From positions 2,356,001-2,420,000 of the forward strand of contig NZ_CP129019.1 of the NCBI RefSeq assembly GCF_020524355.2: a DNA stretch of 64,000 bases. The letters are read 5' to 3'. Position 1 is the stretch's first letter. Every line of letters starts with the position of its first letter. Positions 7,465-16,347 of this stretch are shown here, one piece after another. The stretch comes from Mesobacillus subterraneus. Lineage in GTDB: Bacteria > Bacillota > Bacilli > Bacillales > Cytobacillaceae. A program made the position numbers and the translations under genes. Below the pieces are notes generated by a model. That model saw only the letters and a list, made by a program, of their open reading frames with translations. It had not been told where the DNA came from and did no database searches.

Positions 7465-8790
7465 TTAAGTTCTAATTGGTTTTTTTGTTTTATCCACAAT
7501 CCTTACTGCCTTGCCTTCAGAGCGAGGGATTGTTTTTGGACGATGCACACGCACCTCTATCGAAATCAGGCACTGGCTCTTCAGTAATGATTGAATCCTT
7601 TGCTCAAGCTTGTAGACCGAATCCGAAATCGGATCAGCCCCGATCATCGTGAAATATTCCTCATTCATCTCAACATGCAGCTCAAGAACTTTTAAAGTTC
7701 GTTTCTGCAAAATTTGAATTTGGTAATGTGGCGCAAGTTCAGGTACAGTCAACAGGCAATGTTCAATCTGTGAAGGGAAGACATTGACTCCATTGATGAT
7801 CAGCATGTCATCAATCCGTCCCTTGACCCGTGACATTCTCACTGTCGTCCGCCCGCAGCTGCATTTTTCCTTCGTCAGGGAAGCGATATCCCCCGTCCGA
7901 TACCGGATGACAGGGAAGGCTTCCTTCGTCAGACTTGTGAATACCAATTCGCCTTCTTCCCCATCAGGTACAGGTTTCAAAGAATCAGGGTCAATGACTT
8001 CCACATAAAAATGGTCCTCAGCAACATGGAGTCCTGCTTGGGCTTCATGGCATTCATTTGCGACACCCGTCCCGATTACTTCGCTCAGTCCATAAATATC
8101 GCATGCCTTTATTCCAAGCTTCTCTTCTAGCGTCCTTCTCATTTCTTCAGACCAAGGTTCAGCGCCGAAAATACCATATTTCAGAGAAGTTCCACGCGGG
8201 TCCTTGCCCATTTCCTCCATTGTTTCCGCGATATTCAGGATGTAAGAAGGTGTCCCGCAAATGACCTGCGGTTTAAAATCTTCTATTAACATGATTTGTC
8301 TCTGGGTATTCCCGCCTGAAATAGGTACTGTCACCATCCCCAGCTTCTCACTCCCGTAATGCAGTCCCAAACCACCAGTAAAAAGACCGTATCCATAAGC
8401 GTTGTGAAGGAAATAGCCTGGTTCACCCCCACCAAGAGTAATCGCCCTCGCAACAATCTCTCCCCACATGTCAATATCATTTTGTGTATAGCCAACCACC
8501 GTCGGCTTGCCGCTTGTTCCCGAGGAGGCGTGCACCCTTACCAGTTCACTTTGCGGAACCGCGAACAACCCGAAAGGATAATTATTCCTCAGATCTTGCT
8601 TCTCGGTGAAAGGAAGCGCTTCCAAATCTTCAAGACTAGTTAGCATTTCAGGAGAAAAATTGGCGCTCTCAAATTTCTTCTTGTAAAATGGCACCCTTTG
8701 AGCGACCTTCTCAACTACTGTCTTGAGTCTTTGAAGCTGAATTTCTTCTATGACCTCACGACTGCTCGTTTCGATTTCATGTAAAATCAA
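7465..8790 (-). CDS. paaK: Phenylacetate-CoA ligase
   Basis: 441-residue adenylate-forming ligase that activates phenylacetate to phenylacetyl-CoA, the first step of the pathway. The ATP-binding loop VHASSGTSGKPTVVGYT, the FGAEPWSEEMR segment and YRTGDIASL are all visible, followed by the small C-terminal domain found in PaaK. A cysteine set (CSCGRT) matches the family. The start appears to be TTG at 8790 with GGGGG 7 nt upstream; no in-frame ATG fits. It is the first gene of the operon. Confidence 0.92.
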   Translation of the reverse strand: MILHEIETSSREVIEEIQLQRLKTVVEKVAQRVPFYKKKFESANFSPEMLTSLEDLEALPFTEKQDLRNNYPFGLFAVPQSELVRVHASSGTSGKPTVVGYTQNDIDMWGEIVARAITLGGGEPGYFLHNAYGYGLFTGGLGLHYGSEKLGMVTVPISGGNTQRQIMLIEDFKPQVICGTPSYILNIAETMEEMGKDPRGTSLKYGIFGAEPWSEEMRRTLEEKLGIKACDIYGLSEVIGTGVANECHEAQAGLHVAEDHFYVEVIDPDSLKPVPDGEEGELVFTSLTKEAFPVIRYRTGDIASLTKEKCSCGRTTVRMSRVKGRIDDMLIINGVNVFPSQIEHCLLTVPELAPHYQIQILQKRTLKVLELHVEMNEEYFTMIGADPISDSVYKLEQRIQSLLKSQCLISIEVRVHRPKTIPRSEGKAVRIVDKTKKPIRT

Positions 8791-8819
8791 GATTTCGCCC
8801 CCTGTATTACATAAAATAT

Positions 8820-8865
8820 TATTTGTATAACGTTATATAACCGTAACACAATAAAAGTGTTATAT
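8820..8865 (-). promoter_or_regulatory. paaK promoter region with two inverted repeats (candidate repressor operator)
   Basis: TATAACGTTATA at 8826-8837 is a perfect 12-bp palindrome. TAACAC / GTGTTA at 8844-8862 is a second inverted repeat with a 7-nt spacer. On the minus strand TTGTGT and TATACA-like hexamers about 16 nt apart overlap these repeats, giving a plausible promoter. Operator placement over a promoter fits a TetR-type PaaR repressor, but no paaR gene lies in the window and the sites are inferred. Confidence 0.4.
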
Positions 8866-9200
8866 ATTTTAAAACAAAGATAACGTGTATATAGGAAAAA
8901 GTCAATTATTTTTCTGAAAATTTTAATATTTAATGATGGATTTCTTCTTGGACATCGTAAAAATAATGATTGTTCAAGTTTTTCTTAATGATCATTGGGA
9001 AAATCGGAGTGGATTGCGATTTTTTCAAGATTGAGGGAATTACGAGTGATTGCAGGTATTTTCAGCGTATTACCGGTAATATTGCCTGTTTGTGAGTAAT
9101 CCTTCTTATGCAACATCAAATTGATTCTAATAAAAAACGTCGTTCTGACCTTTAATAACTTTGTTTATGCCAGCATCTCTGAACACATTCTTCTGAACAA
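8866..9200. other. AT-rich intergenic region without a supported gene
   Basis: No open frame with a ribosome site was found between the paaK promoter and the repeat at 9201. A perfect 14-bp palindrome TATTACCGGTAATA lies at 9068-9081. Its role is unknown. Confidence 0.5.
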
Positions 9201-9317
9201 AAAGCGCAAGCGCCTCGTTCAGCCCCGACAAGCGCTGGAGGGGCCTGACAGTGAAGTCGTTCTTTGACTTCATTGGCAGGACCGAAGCGTCTCGAGGGGC
9301 TAGGCGCTGGAGCTGGA
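9201..9317. repeat. Palindromic repeat element, family 1, copy A
   Basis: A roughly 117-bp element. It begins AAGCGCAAGCGCC, runs through AGCCCCGACAAGCGCTGG and an inner hairpin (CAGTGAAGTC / GACTTCATTG), and ends GGGGCTAGGCGCTGGAGC. Complementary outer arms (GCGCC/GGCGC, AGCCCC/GGGGCT) allow folding into one large branched hairpin. The same element recurs at 14708, 14868, 20554 and 20675 and, in degenerate form, elsewhere. The apparent ORF across it is not a gene. Confidence 0.9.
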
Positions 9318-9373
9318 TTAGGAAAACTACATGTAGTTATCCACACTTAAATAATTTTATAATTTCCTAAAAA

Positions 9374-9408
9374 ACAAAAAAATGACCCCCTGACAGAGTC
9401 AAGAGGCC
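9374..9408 (-). terminator. Rho-independent terminator of glnA
   Basis: An 11-bp stem (9384-9394 with 9398-9408, including three G-U pairs) with a 3-nt loop is followed by a run of seven T on the minus strand, just downstream of the glnA stop codon. Confidence 0.8.
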
Positions 9409-9418
9409 GATTTTTCTA

Positions 9419-10759
9419 TTAATACATGCTCATGTACTGCTCGCGCTCCCAAGGGTGAACTTGTGTGCGGAACATATCCCATTCAATCTCTTTTGCTTCG
9501 ATGAAGTGTTCGAGGATGTGATCGCCCAGTGCCGCGCTGATTACTTCGTTCTTTTTCAGCTGGTCCAGAGCTGCTGCCAATGTTGGCGGCAGATCGTCGA
9601 TTCCTTCTTCTACACGCTCTTCCTTATTCATCACGTAGATGTTGCGGTCTACTGATGCTGGAGGCGTCAATTTGTTCTTGATTCCGTCAAGACCTGCTGC
9701 AAGCAATACTGCCATCGCAAGGTATGGGTTTGCCGCTGGGTCAACACTGCGGACTTCAACACGAGTGCTCATGCCGCGTGATGCAGGAATACGAATCAAT
9801 GGCGAACGGTTTTTTGCAGACCATGCAACGTAACAAGGTGCTTCATAACCAGGAACAAGACGCTTATAAGAGTTTACAGTTGGGTTTGTTACAGCCGTAA
9901 ATCCGGAAGCGTGCTTCAGAGTTCCAGCGATGAACTGGTAAGCAGTTTCGCTTAGTTCAAGCTTTTTATCCGATGGATCAAAGAATGAATTCTCGCCATT
10001 GCGGAACAATGACATGTTGCAGTGCATTCCTGAGCCGTTAACACCGAACAATGGCTTAGGCATGAATGTAGCGTGTAAACCGTGTTTACGTGCAATAGTT
10101 TTTACTACAAGCTTGAAAGTCTGGATTTGGTCACATGCTGTTAAAGCATCTGCATATTTAAAATCGATTTCGTGCTGTCCAGGAGCAACCTCATGGTGTG
10201 ATGCTTCGATTTCGAAACCCATTTCTTCTAACTCAAGTACGATATCGCGGCGGCAGTTTTCACCTAGATCTGTTGGCGCAAGGTCGAAGTAACCACCGTT
10301 GTCATTCAATTCAAGTGTAGGCTCACCATTTACATCAAGCTTGAACAAGAAGAATTCAGGCTCTGGTCCGAGATTGAAATTTGAGAAGCCGAGCTCTTCC
10401 ATTTCCTTCAAGACACGCTTCAGATTCCCGCGTGGGTCACCAGCAAATGGTGTGCCATCAGCATTTTTAATATCACAGATCAACCGTGCAACCTTACCTT
10501 TTTCAGCTGTCCAAGGAAAGATTACCCAAGTGTCCAAATCTGGGATCAAGTACATATCAGATTCTTCGATACGAACGAAGCCTTCAATTGAAGATCCATC
10601 GAACATCATTTTATTATCAAGCGCTTTTTCAAGCTGGCTGATAGGAATTTCTACGTTCTTGATTGTTCCTAAAATGTCAGTGAACTGCAAACGGATAAAT
10701 TTTACATTTTCTTCTTTTGATAATCTGATAATATCTTCTCTTGTGAACGTCTTAGCCAT
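9419..10759 (-). CDS. glnA: Glutamine synthetase type I
   Basis: About 446 residues, the length of the Bacillus GSI-alpha enzyme. It makes glutamine from glutamate, ammonia and ATP. Signatures include the N-terminal beta-grasp [29 protein letters not shown], the catalytic [29 protein letters not shown], and [17 protein letters not shown]. The ATG at 10759 gives the usual MAK start; a TTG two codons upstream (10765) has better spacing to AGGAGG and cannot be excluded. It follows glnR in the classical glnRA order and is expected to be repressed by GlnR under nitrogen excess. Confidence 0.95.
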   Translation of the reverse strand: MAKTFTREDIIRLSKEENVKFIRLQFTDILGTIKNVEIPISQLEKALDNKMMFDGSSIEGFVRIEESDMYLIPDLDTWVIFPWTAEKGKVARLICDIKNADGTPFAGDPRGNLKRVLKEMEELGFSNFNLGPEPEFFLFKLDVNGEPTLELNDNGGYFDLAPTDLGENCRRDIVLELEEMGFEIEASHHEVAPGQHEIDFKYADALTACDQIQTFKLVVKTIARKHGLHATFMPKPLFGVNGSGMHCNMSLFRNGENSFFDPSDKKLELSETAYQFIAGTLKHASGFTAVTNPTVNSYKRLVPGYEAPCYVAWSAKNRSPLIRIPASRGMSTRVEVRSVDPAANPYLAMAVLLAAGLDGIKNKLTPPASVDRNIYVMNKEERVEEGIDDLPPTLAAALDQLKKNEVISAALGDHILEHFIEAKEIEWDMFRTQVHPWEREQYMSMY

Positions 10760-10805
10760 TGTCAATGTTTCCTCCTAGAATTTTAATGATAGATTGTTGG
10801 TATTA

Positions 10806-11211
10806 CTAATGAAAAAATCTCGACATGTCTCCTTGATTACCAGATCGGTTAAAGCGTCCTGCCTGCTGTAGTTCCTTGCGAAGCAATTTCCGTAAATCTG
10901 CATCAGATAGCTCACGTCTTGTTTTTTCAGCTTGTCTTTTTCTCAGCAGCACTAATGGCTGTCTGTTGTTTAACATTAAAAATTTGCTTAATGCCTGCCA
11001 TGTTGACTCCCTGGTCGATCAAATCCTTGATCTCGAGGAGTTTGTCAATATCATTTAAGGAGAAGAGTCGTTTATTGCCCTCTGTTCTTGCCGGAGAAAT
11101 CAATTCGTGCTCTTCGTAGTAACGAATTTGCCTTGCAGTTAAATCTGTCAGCTGCATCACAATTCCGATACTGAAGAGCGGCATATTCCGGCGAATTTCA
11201 CTTCCGCCCAT
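10806..11211 (-). CDS. glnR: Nitrogen regulator GlnR (MerR family), frameshifted in this sequence
   Basis: MerR-family repressor of glnRA. The N-terminal winged-helix domain is intact ([37 protein letters not shown] is spread over residues 10-46). The frame then stops at codon 95 after AEKKTS. The expected C-terminal tail ([19 protein letters not shown] ... GDMSRFFH) is present in another frame, ending at 10806. Removing one A from the AAAAA run near 10935-10940 joins the two parts into about 134 residues, the normal GlnR length. The C-terminal tail of GlnR senses feedback-inhibited GlnA. A sequencing error is more likely than a real truncation, although C-terminally truncated GlnR would be constitutively active. 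Confidence 0.88.
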
Positions 11212-11245
11212 TTGATTTCTCCTCCTTCCTTTTTAATATACATTC

Positions 11246-11274
11246 ATTATATTCAATGTTAGATATATTGTCAA
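11246..11274 (-). promoter_or_regulatory. Consensus sigma-A promoter of glnRA
   Basis: Minus strand reads TTGACA (11274-11269), a 17-nt spacer and TATAAT (11251-11246): a perfect match to the housekeeping consensus. It lies 35-63 bp upstream of the glnR ATG. Confidence 0.85.
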
Positions 11275-11279
11275 ATATA

Positions 11280-11296
11280 TGTTAGATAATATGACA
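11280..11296 (-). promoter_or_regulatory. GlnR/TnrA operator upstream of glnR
   Basis: TGTCATATTATCTAACA on the minus strand matches the TGTNA-N7-TNACA box exactly. It lies just upstream of the -35 element. A degenerate second copy (TGACA-N7-TAACA) overlaps the promoter spacer, resembling the double operator of Bacillus glnRA. Confidence 0.8.
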
Positions 11297-11309
11297 TGAA
11301 AAATCATAA

Positions 11310-11345
11310 AAAAAAGAACAGGACTTACTTAGCAAGCGTCCTGTT
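11310..11345 (-). terminator. Rho-independent terminator of ynbB
   Basis: AACAGGAC (11317-11324) pairs with GTCCTGTT (11338-11345) and is followed by a T-rich tract on the minus strand, 11 bp past the ynbB stop. Confidence 0.8.
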
Positions 11346-11355
11346 GTATATTTAC

Positions 11356-12628
11356 CTATTTTAAGAGAATTAAACCTTTTTCAATTAAAGAATCCACGGC
11401 AATGCAAACGGCCATCTTTACATGAGAATAGGTTAAACCACCCTGCACATACGCAACATAAGGCGGTCTGATGGGTCCATCTGCGGTCAATTCAATGCTC
11501 GCTCCCTGGATGAATGTACCAGCGGCTATGATCACATCATCCTCATATCCCGGCATATATGCAGGATGTGCCGTTACATGAGAATTGATTGGCGAAGCAT
11601 ATTGAATTGCCTGGCAAAAAGCAACCATCTTATCTCGGTCGTCGAACTGGACTGCCTGAATCAAATCGGTTCGCTGCGCGTTCCATTTAGGCGATGAATT
11701 CATGCCTAATCGGTCCAGCATTGCTGCAGTGAAAACTGCTCCCTTTCAAGGCCTGTGCAACAATATGAGGTGCCATGAAGAATCCCTGGTACATTTCCTG
11801 TAATGTATATAGTGATGCACCGGCCTCAGCCCCGATTCCCGGTGATGTCATCCGGTAGGAGCATGACTCTACATATTCCTCCTTGCCTACGATGTATCCG
11901 CCTGTTTTAGCAATACCTCCGCCAGGATTTTTAATCAAGGATCCAGCCATCAGATCTGCGCCAACATGACATGGTTCCAGTTCCTCGACAAATTCACCAT
12001 AGCAATTATCAACAAATACAACGACATCGGATTTGATTTCCTTTACGAACTTCACCATTTCACCAATTTGCTCCACAGTGAAGGAAGGTCGTGTCGCATA
12101 TCCTTTTGAGCGCTGAATGCCAATCATTTTCGTTTCTGATTTGATGGCTTTTTCAACGGCACTCCAATCGATTTCTCCATTTTCCGTTAAATCAACTGAA
12201 TCATAGGAGATTCCGAATTCTTTCAAAGATCCGTTCCCGGTTCCCCGTATCCCGACAATCTCTTCTAGAGTGTCATAAGGTTTCCCAGTGATATATAGGA
12301 GCTCATCACCAGGCCGAAGGATGCCGAATAATGAAATCGAAATCGCATGAGTCCCAGAGATGATTTGCGGGCGAACCAGTCCCGCTTCAGCACCAAATAC
12401 CTCGGCATAAACTTTCTCGAGCGTATCCCTGCCGGCATCGTCGTATCCATAACCTGTTGTCGGGATGAAATGAGAGTCGCTCACCCGATGTTTCTGGAAA
12501 CTCTGCAAAACTCTGAACTGGTTTGAATCAATCTGTTCATCTATTTTCCTGTGGATTCCGGCAACTTGCTGCTCAATTTCGCTGACTAGCGGCTTCAGTC
12601 TTTGCCCGTTTTTCAAGTGTGTAAACAT
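11356..12628 (-). CDS. ynbB: YnbB, PLP-dependent C-S lyase-like (aluminum resistance) protein, frameshifted
   Basis: Fold-type I PLP enzyme of the family annotated as aluminum resistance / methionine gamma-lyase-like protein; the true substrate is not established. The N-terminal part carries the cofactor region (SLIKNPGGGIAKTGGYIVG, with the likely Schiff-base lysine). The frame breaks after AQALKG and resumes as AAMLDRLGMNSSPKW. Removing one base from the CCC run at 11741-11743 restores a continuous protein of about 423 residues. The ATG at 12628 is preferred, with GGAG 6 nt upstream. It sits between hflX and glnR, as in B. subtilis. Confidence 0.85.
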
Positions 12629-12660
12629 GTTGCTCTCCAATCTTCTTTAAAATTGATTCT

Positions 12661-13920
12661 TTACATCGAGAACCGTTTCAGCTGGCCGGTAATTTGATGG
12701 TCTGCCAAGGAATAGCCCTTGCAGACATAGCCTTGCTTTTCTTCATCAAAAGCAAGCTCGCGAAGAATCGTCTCATTTTTTAGCTGTGCAAGAAGTTTTC
12801 CCTCATCGGACGGCACCAGGACGTGGAAGGGTTCCATCATACCTATGATTGACTGTTCGATTTTCAACAGAAGGTTTCTCCGGTCTTCCTCATTGAACGC
12901 GCTTATAAACGCTGTTTCATTTTTGGCGTTCGGCACAAAATCCTGGTGTGCGATATCCCGTTTGTTATACACGGTAATCTGCGGAATCTGATGGACTTCA
13001 AGGTCCTCAAGCAATTTATTGACTGTCTGTTCATGTGAAAAATAATCTTCATTGGACATATCCACTACATGAAGAAGCAAATCTGCTTCACGAACTTCTT
13101 CCAAAGTAGAGCGGAATGCAGCGATTAAAGTCGTCGGCAAGTCCTGTATGAAACCAACCGTATCTGTTAATAAAGCCGTAAAGCCGCTCGGCATAATCGC
13201 CTTCCTTGTCATTGGATCCAGGGTGGCGAACAACTGATTTTCTTCAAAGGAATCAGCCTCTGTCAGCCGGTTAAAAAGCGTTGATTTTCCAGCGTTTGTG
13301 TATCCTACAAGGGCAATCTGGAATGCTTTGTTTTTCTTCCTGCGCTCCCTGTAGCGGTCACGGTGCTGAACGATCACCGATAATTGTGTTTTAATATCGT
13401 CGATTCTTTTCCGGATGTGCCGGCGATCGGACTCCAGCTTTGTCTCCCCTGGTCCCCTTGTCCCGATTCCGGCGCCAAGACGTGACATTTCAATCCCTTT
13501 TCCGCCAAGTCGAGGCAGCAGATATTGAAGCTGAGCAAGCTCAACCTGAAGTTTACCTTCTTTAGAACGGGCTCTTTGAGCGAAAATATCAAGAATCAGT
13601 TGTGTACGGTCAATGACTCTCGCCTTCAAACCTGCAGAAAGATTCCTGTTTTGGCTTGGCGACAGTTCATCATTGAAAATGATTAAGTCCGGTTCTAGCT
13701 CCTCCTCAAGGGCTTGAAGCTCTTCCACCTTCCCTTTGCCTATGTATGTAGCAGGATGAACCTTTGGCCGTTTTTGGACAACCTGCATCAGGACATTGCC
13801 CTTAGCCGTTTCTGTAAGCGATTCAAGTTCCTCCATCGAATACTGAAAACGAAGATCTTCCTCTTCAGCTGTCTGACAGCCAACAAGAATCACTTTTTCA
13901 AATACGTTTTCCTGTTCCAA
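12661..13920 (-). CDS. hflX: GTPase HflX
   Basis: 419-residue HflX-type, ribosome-associated GTPase (ynbA in B. subtilis). Its N-terminal HflX domain includes [14 protein letters not shown]. The glycine-rich linker [16 protein letters not shown] precedes the G domain with [12 protein letters not shown] (G1), DTVGFI (G3) and NKRD (G4). HflX proteins rescue stalled or heat-damaged 70S ribosomes by splitting them. The start is probably TTG at 13920 after AAGAAGGGTG; no better ATG exists. It precedes ynbB by 32 bp. Confidence 0.92.
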   Translation of the reverse strand: MEQENVFEKVILVGCQTAEEEDLRFQYSMEELESLTETAKGNVLMQVVQKRPKVHPATYIGKGKVEELQALEEELEPDLIIFNDELSPSQNRNLSAGLKARVIDRTQLILDIFAQRARSKEGKLQVELAQLQYLLPRLGGKGIEMSRLGAGIGTRGPGETKLESDRRHIRKRIDDIKTQLSVIVQHRDRYRERRKKNKAFQIALVGYTNAGKSTLFNRLTEADSFEENQLFATLDPMTRKAIMPSGFTALLTDTVGFIQDLPTTLIAAFRSTLEEVREADLLLHVVDMSNEDYFSHEQTVNKLLEDLEVHQIPQITVYNKRDIAHQDFVPNAKNETAFISAFNEEDRRNLLLKIEQSIIGMMEPFHVLVPSDEGKLLAQLKNETILRELAFDEEKQGYVCKGYSLADHQITGQLKRFSM

Positions 13921-14099
13921 ATAACACCCTTCTTTCCTATATATATAGCTAATGACATCATACCAAAATTAAGCCGCAAACAAAAATTTTGAAAGTCGGG
14001 GGAAAAGTGGTTGTAAATTGGAATAAACATGATAAAATCAATATGTTTTCATTTAACTATTTTAGTATTCAGGCACCATTTTAACAAGAGGAGAAAAAC

Positions 14100-14708
14100 A
14101 TGATGACATGGGAAGTACTCAGCATGATTGGAACAATAGCATTCGCGATCAGCGGTGCGTTTATTGCAATGGAAGAGGAATATGATATCTTCGGAGTTTA
14201 TATATTAGGAATCGTTACAGCATTCGGCGGCGGAGCAATCCGTAACTTGCTAATCGGTGTACCAGTCTCTGCATTATGGGAACAAGGCATTTTCTTCAAT
14301 CTGGCCTTGATGTCAATCACCATCGTTTTCTTATTTCCTGGCAATCTATTAAAACATTGGCAGCGATGGGGTAACTTTTTCGATGCCATCGGGCTTGCTG
14401 CCTTCGCGATCCAGGGAGCGATCTATGCTTCAAATATGGGGCATCCATTAAGCGCAGTCATCGTTGCAGCTGTGTTAACCGGAAGCGGCGGCGGAATCAT
14501 TCGAGACCTGCTCGCAGGGAGGAAGCCATTAGTATTAAAGGCTGAAATTTATGCAGTTTGGGCTGTGCTTGCCGGACTCGTCATTGGCCTCGGAATGGCC
14601 AATCAGGCTGTCGAACTCTATGGACTATTTGCTGTCATCACAGCACTCCGCGTAATATCCTATACCTACAAATGGCATTTACCAGTCCGCAAACTGGGCG
14701 TACATTAA
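14100..14708 (+). CDS. TRIC-type cation channel family (UPF0126) membrane protein
   Basis: 202-residue integral membrane protein made of two tandem UPF0126/TRIC repeats. Each repeat carries the glycine-rich signature, GGGAIRNLLIG in the first and GSGGGIIRDLLAG in the second, with about seven hydrophobic helices overall. Bacterial TRIC homologues form trimeric cation channels; the physiological role here is unknown. GAGGAG lies 6 nt before ATG-ATG. It is one of three plus-strand genes, divergent from hflX, and is followed directly by palindromic repeats. Confidence 0.85.
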   Translation: MMTWEVLSMIGTIAFAISGAFIAMEEEYDIFGVYILGIVTAFGGGAIRNLLIGVPVSALWEQGIFFNLALMSITIVFLFPGNLLKHWQRWGNFFDAIGLAAFAIQGAIYASNMGHPLSAVIVAAVLTGSGGGIIRDLLAGRKPLVLKAEIYAVWAVLAGLVIGLGMANQAVELYGLFAVITALRVISYTYKWHLPVRKLGVH

Positions 14709-14826
14709 GAAAAGCGCAAGCGCCTTGGTTAGCCCCGACAAGCGCTGGAGGGCCGACCGGTGAAGTGGTTCTTTGACTTCACCTGAGCGGACCGAAGCGA
14801 CTCGAGGGGCTAGGCGCTGGAGCTGG
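14708..14826. repeat. Palindromic repeat element, family 1, copy B (covarying inner stem)
   Basis: Full-length copy immediately after the TRIC gene stop codon. The inner hairpin differs from other copies on both arms (CCGACCGGTGAAGT with ACTTCACCTGAGCGG) yet still pairs. In copies A and D the arms read CCTGACAGTGAAGTC and GACTTCATTGGCAGG. Confidence 0.9.
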
Positions 14827-14867
14827 ACATTTCTCGAAGTGAAATTTCTACTTTCTTATCTCATAAG

Positions 14868-14947
14868 AAAAACGCAAGCGCCTGGTCAGCCCCGACAAGC
14901 GCTGGAGGGCCTGACAGTGAAGTCGTTCTTTGACATCATTGGCAGGT
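14868..14947. repeat. Palindromic repeat element, family 1, copy C (3' truncated)
   Basis: Begins AAAACGCAAGCGCCTGGTCAG and continues to ATTGGCAGG, but lacks the last third (ACCGAAGCG...GGAGCTGG). It lies about 40 bp after copy B in the same orientation. Confidence 0.85.
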
Positions 14948-14963
14948 TTTCTTATTCACTAAA

Positions 14964-15006
14964 AAAGGCAGCGCTGGTGATGCAAATCAGCTCTGCCTTT
15001 TCTTTT
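14964..15006 (-). terminator. Rho-independent terminator (usable on both strands) after the STAS-domain gene
   Basis: AAAGGCAG and CTGCCTTT arms (14964-15000), with an internal GCTG/CAGC extension, are flanked by T-rich tracts on both sides. It can end the STAS gene on the minus strand and read-through from the TRIC side on the plus strand. Confidence 0.7.
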
Positions 15007-15021
15007 TAAAATATTTTCCGC

Positions 15022-16041
15022 CTATATAATCTCCCTACCCATCTGACCGATTGCGTAATGGATGCCATGCTGGAGAGTCTGGAAGCAATCGAATTTGGAT
15101 AGGTTGATATTCGATTGGGTGATTTCAATCCCTAGAGTGGAAGAAATTCCAACCAGAATTGTTTTCGTACCGATTAGTCTCGCTGCTGATCCGATTTTCT
15201 CAATCAGACTGACCGCATGTGGTCCTATTTCCTGGTCCATTCCTGTCAGATCCAATACAAGATAGCTGGCTTTATAGGATGGCAGTCGATTCAGAGTATT
15301 TATAATCAGCTGGTCTGCCCGGTCTTCATCGTATTTACCAATAAGGGGAACGACAACGATCCCCTCAAGAACCGGGATGATCGGAGACGAAAGCTTATTG
15401 ACCAATTCTTTTAATTCAGATGTTTTTTCTTCAACAAGGCCTTCAAGTTTCCTGATTTGGTCTGATTCTTTCTTTCGTGCCAGCTGGTGAATATTATCAG
15501 CGATTGTGACATTAGAAGGGAAGTATTCAATCACACTGTGCTCATGACCCTCTAACTGATGCTGCTTAATTTTATACCAGATATTTGTTCCGAACAGTCC
15601 CGAGAAAACTCCGGCGTAATGTGCGGGCAGGAAACTCCCTCCTTTTTTCTTCCCCTGGGCAACATTCACTTTATGCTCCCAGCTGTCCCTCATAAAAGCT
15701 GTAAATGTTTTCGTTTCAAAGTTCAAATCCTTTATTAATGTTAACCCCCAGCCAGCGGTTGCATATGTATTTGTAATCATGTCAGCGGCTTCAGATACGC
15801 TAACTTCCTTCATTTTTTCAAAATACTGGCTGACTACGAGTCCCTGGCGAAACCCGGTGGTTTCAAAAACAAGGTTGGAAGCTTCTTCACCAGAAATCTC
15901 TTCGATTGTGTCGAAAAACGTCTTCATTGCCGAAGAAATCCAAAAGAGCACGGCATCCTGTCCCTCGAATGTGAACTTACCAGATTTTACATCCCAGCCG
16001 AAGTCATAACCTACAACATCATAATTATACTCATACCCCAT
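15022..16041 (-). CDS. STAS-domain sensor protein with V4R-like N-terminal domain
   Basis: 339-residue soluble protein. Residues about 1-180 (TTGFRQGLVVSQYF, AGWGLTLIKDLNFE, HYAGVFSGLFGTNIWY) resemble the V4R small-molecule-binding fold. A short helical linker (about 190-215) follows. The C-terminal 120 residues form a STAS domain like that of RsbR/RsbS paralogues (VVVPLIGKYDEDRADQLI, YLVLDLTGMDQEIGPHAVSLI). The first part is read by pattern, not by a search. Such fusions act as stressosome-like or sigma-B-linked sensors, which is inference here. An AAGGAGC site precedes the ATG. Monocistronic, with its own terminator. Confidence 0.7.
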   Translation of the reverse strand: MGYEYNYDVVGYDFGWDVKSGKFTFEGQDAVLFWISSAMKTFFDTIEEISGEEASNLVFETTGFRQGLVVSQYFEKMKEVSVSEAADMITNTYATAGWGLTLIKDLNFETKTFTAFMRDSWEHKVNVAQGKKKGGSFLPAHYAGVFSGLFGTNIWYKIKQHQLEGHEHSVIEYFPSNVTIADNIHQLARKKESDQIRKLEGLVEEKTSELKELVNKLSSPIIPVLEGIVVVPLIGKYDEDRADQLIINTLNRLPSYKASYLVLDLTGMDQEIGPHAVSLIEKIGSAARLIGTKTILVGISSTLGIEITQSNINLSKFDCFQTLQHGIHYAIGQMGREII

Positions 16042-16304
16042 TAAATATTAGCTCCTTTTTATCTATATACTCATAAAGCTTCCTTTTTTAAAATATTAGT
16101 TTAGCCAAAAAACCTTTACGAACCCCCCGTTTTTTTACCCCGTTTTAAACTCTTCAAACCTTATTCCCTAAAATACATATAAAAATACTCTACATTACAA
16201 AATTTGAAGGCACATCAAAAGTGAAAGAGTACACAGCTCTTTGGCTAACCACTTCAACAATGTTCGTAATAAATGAATAGTCATTCCGATAGATTGATAT
16301 ACAA
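16042..16304. other. Intergenic region, no supported gene
   Basis: AT-rich DNA between the STAS gene start and the glutaredoxin terminator. The minus-strand frame here continues into the glutaredoxin gene in another phase and has no ribosome site. Promoter elements for the STAS gene must lie in it but none is clear. Confidence 0.5.
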
Positions 16305-16342
16305 CTAAAAATAAAAAGGATCCCAGCTTTACTGGAATCCTT
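16305..16342 (-). terminator. Rho-independent terminator of the glutaredoxin gene
   Basis: An 11-bp stem with one mismatch (16316-16326 with 16332-16342) and a CTTTA loop is followed by TTTTTATTTTT on the minus strand. Confidence 0.8.
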
Positions 16343-16347
16343 AAGAA

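Noticed and set aside
9152..9346. 64-codon minus-strand ORF across repeat copy A
   Set aside because: It lies inside the palindromic repeat family, has no ribosome site and its translation is low in coding character.
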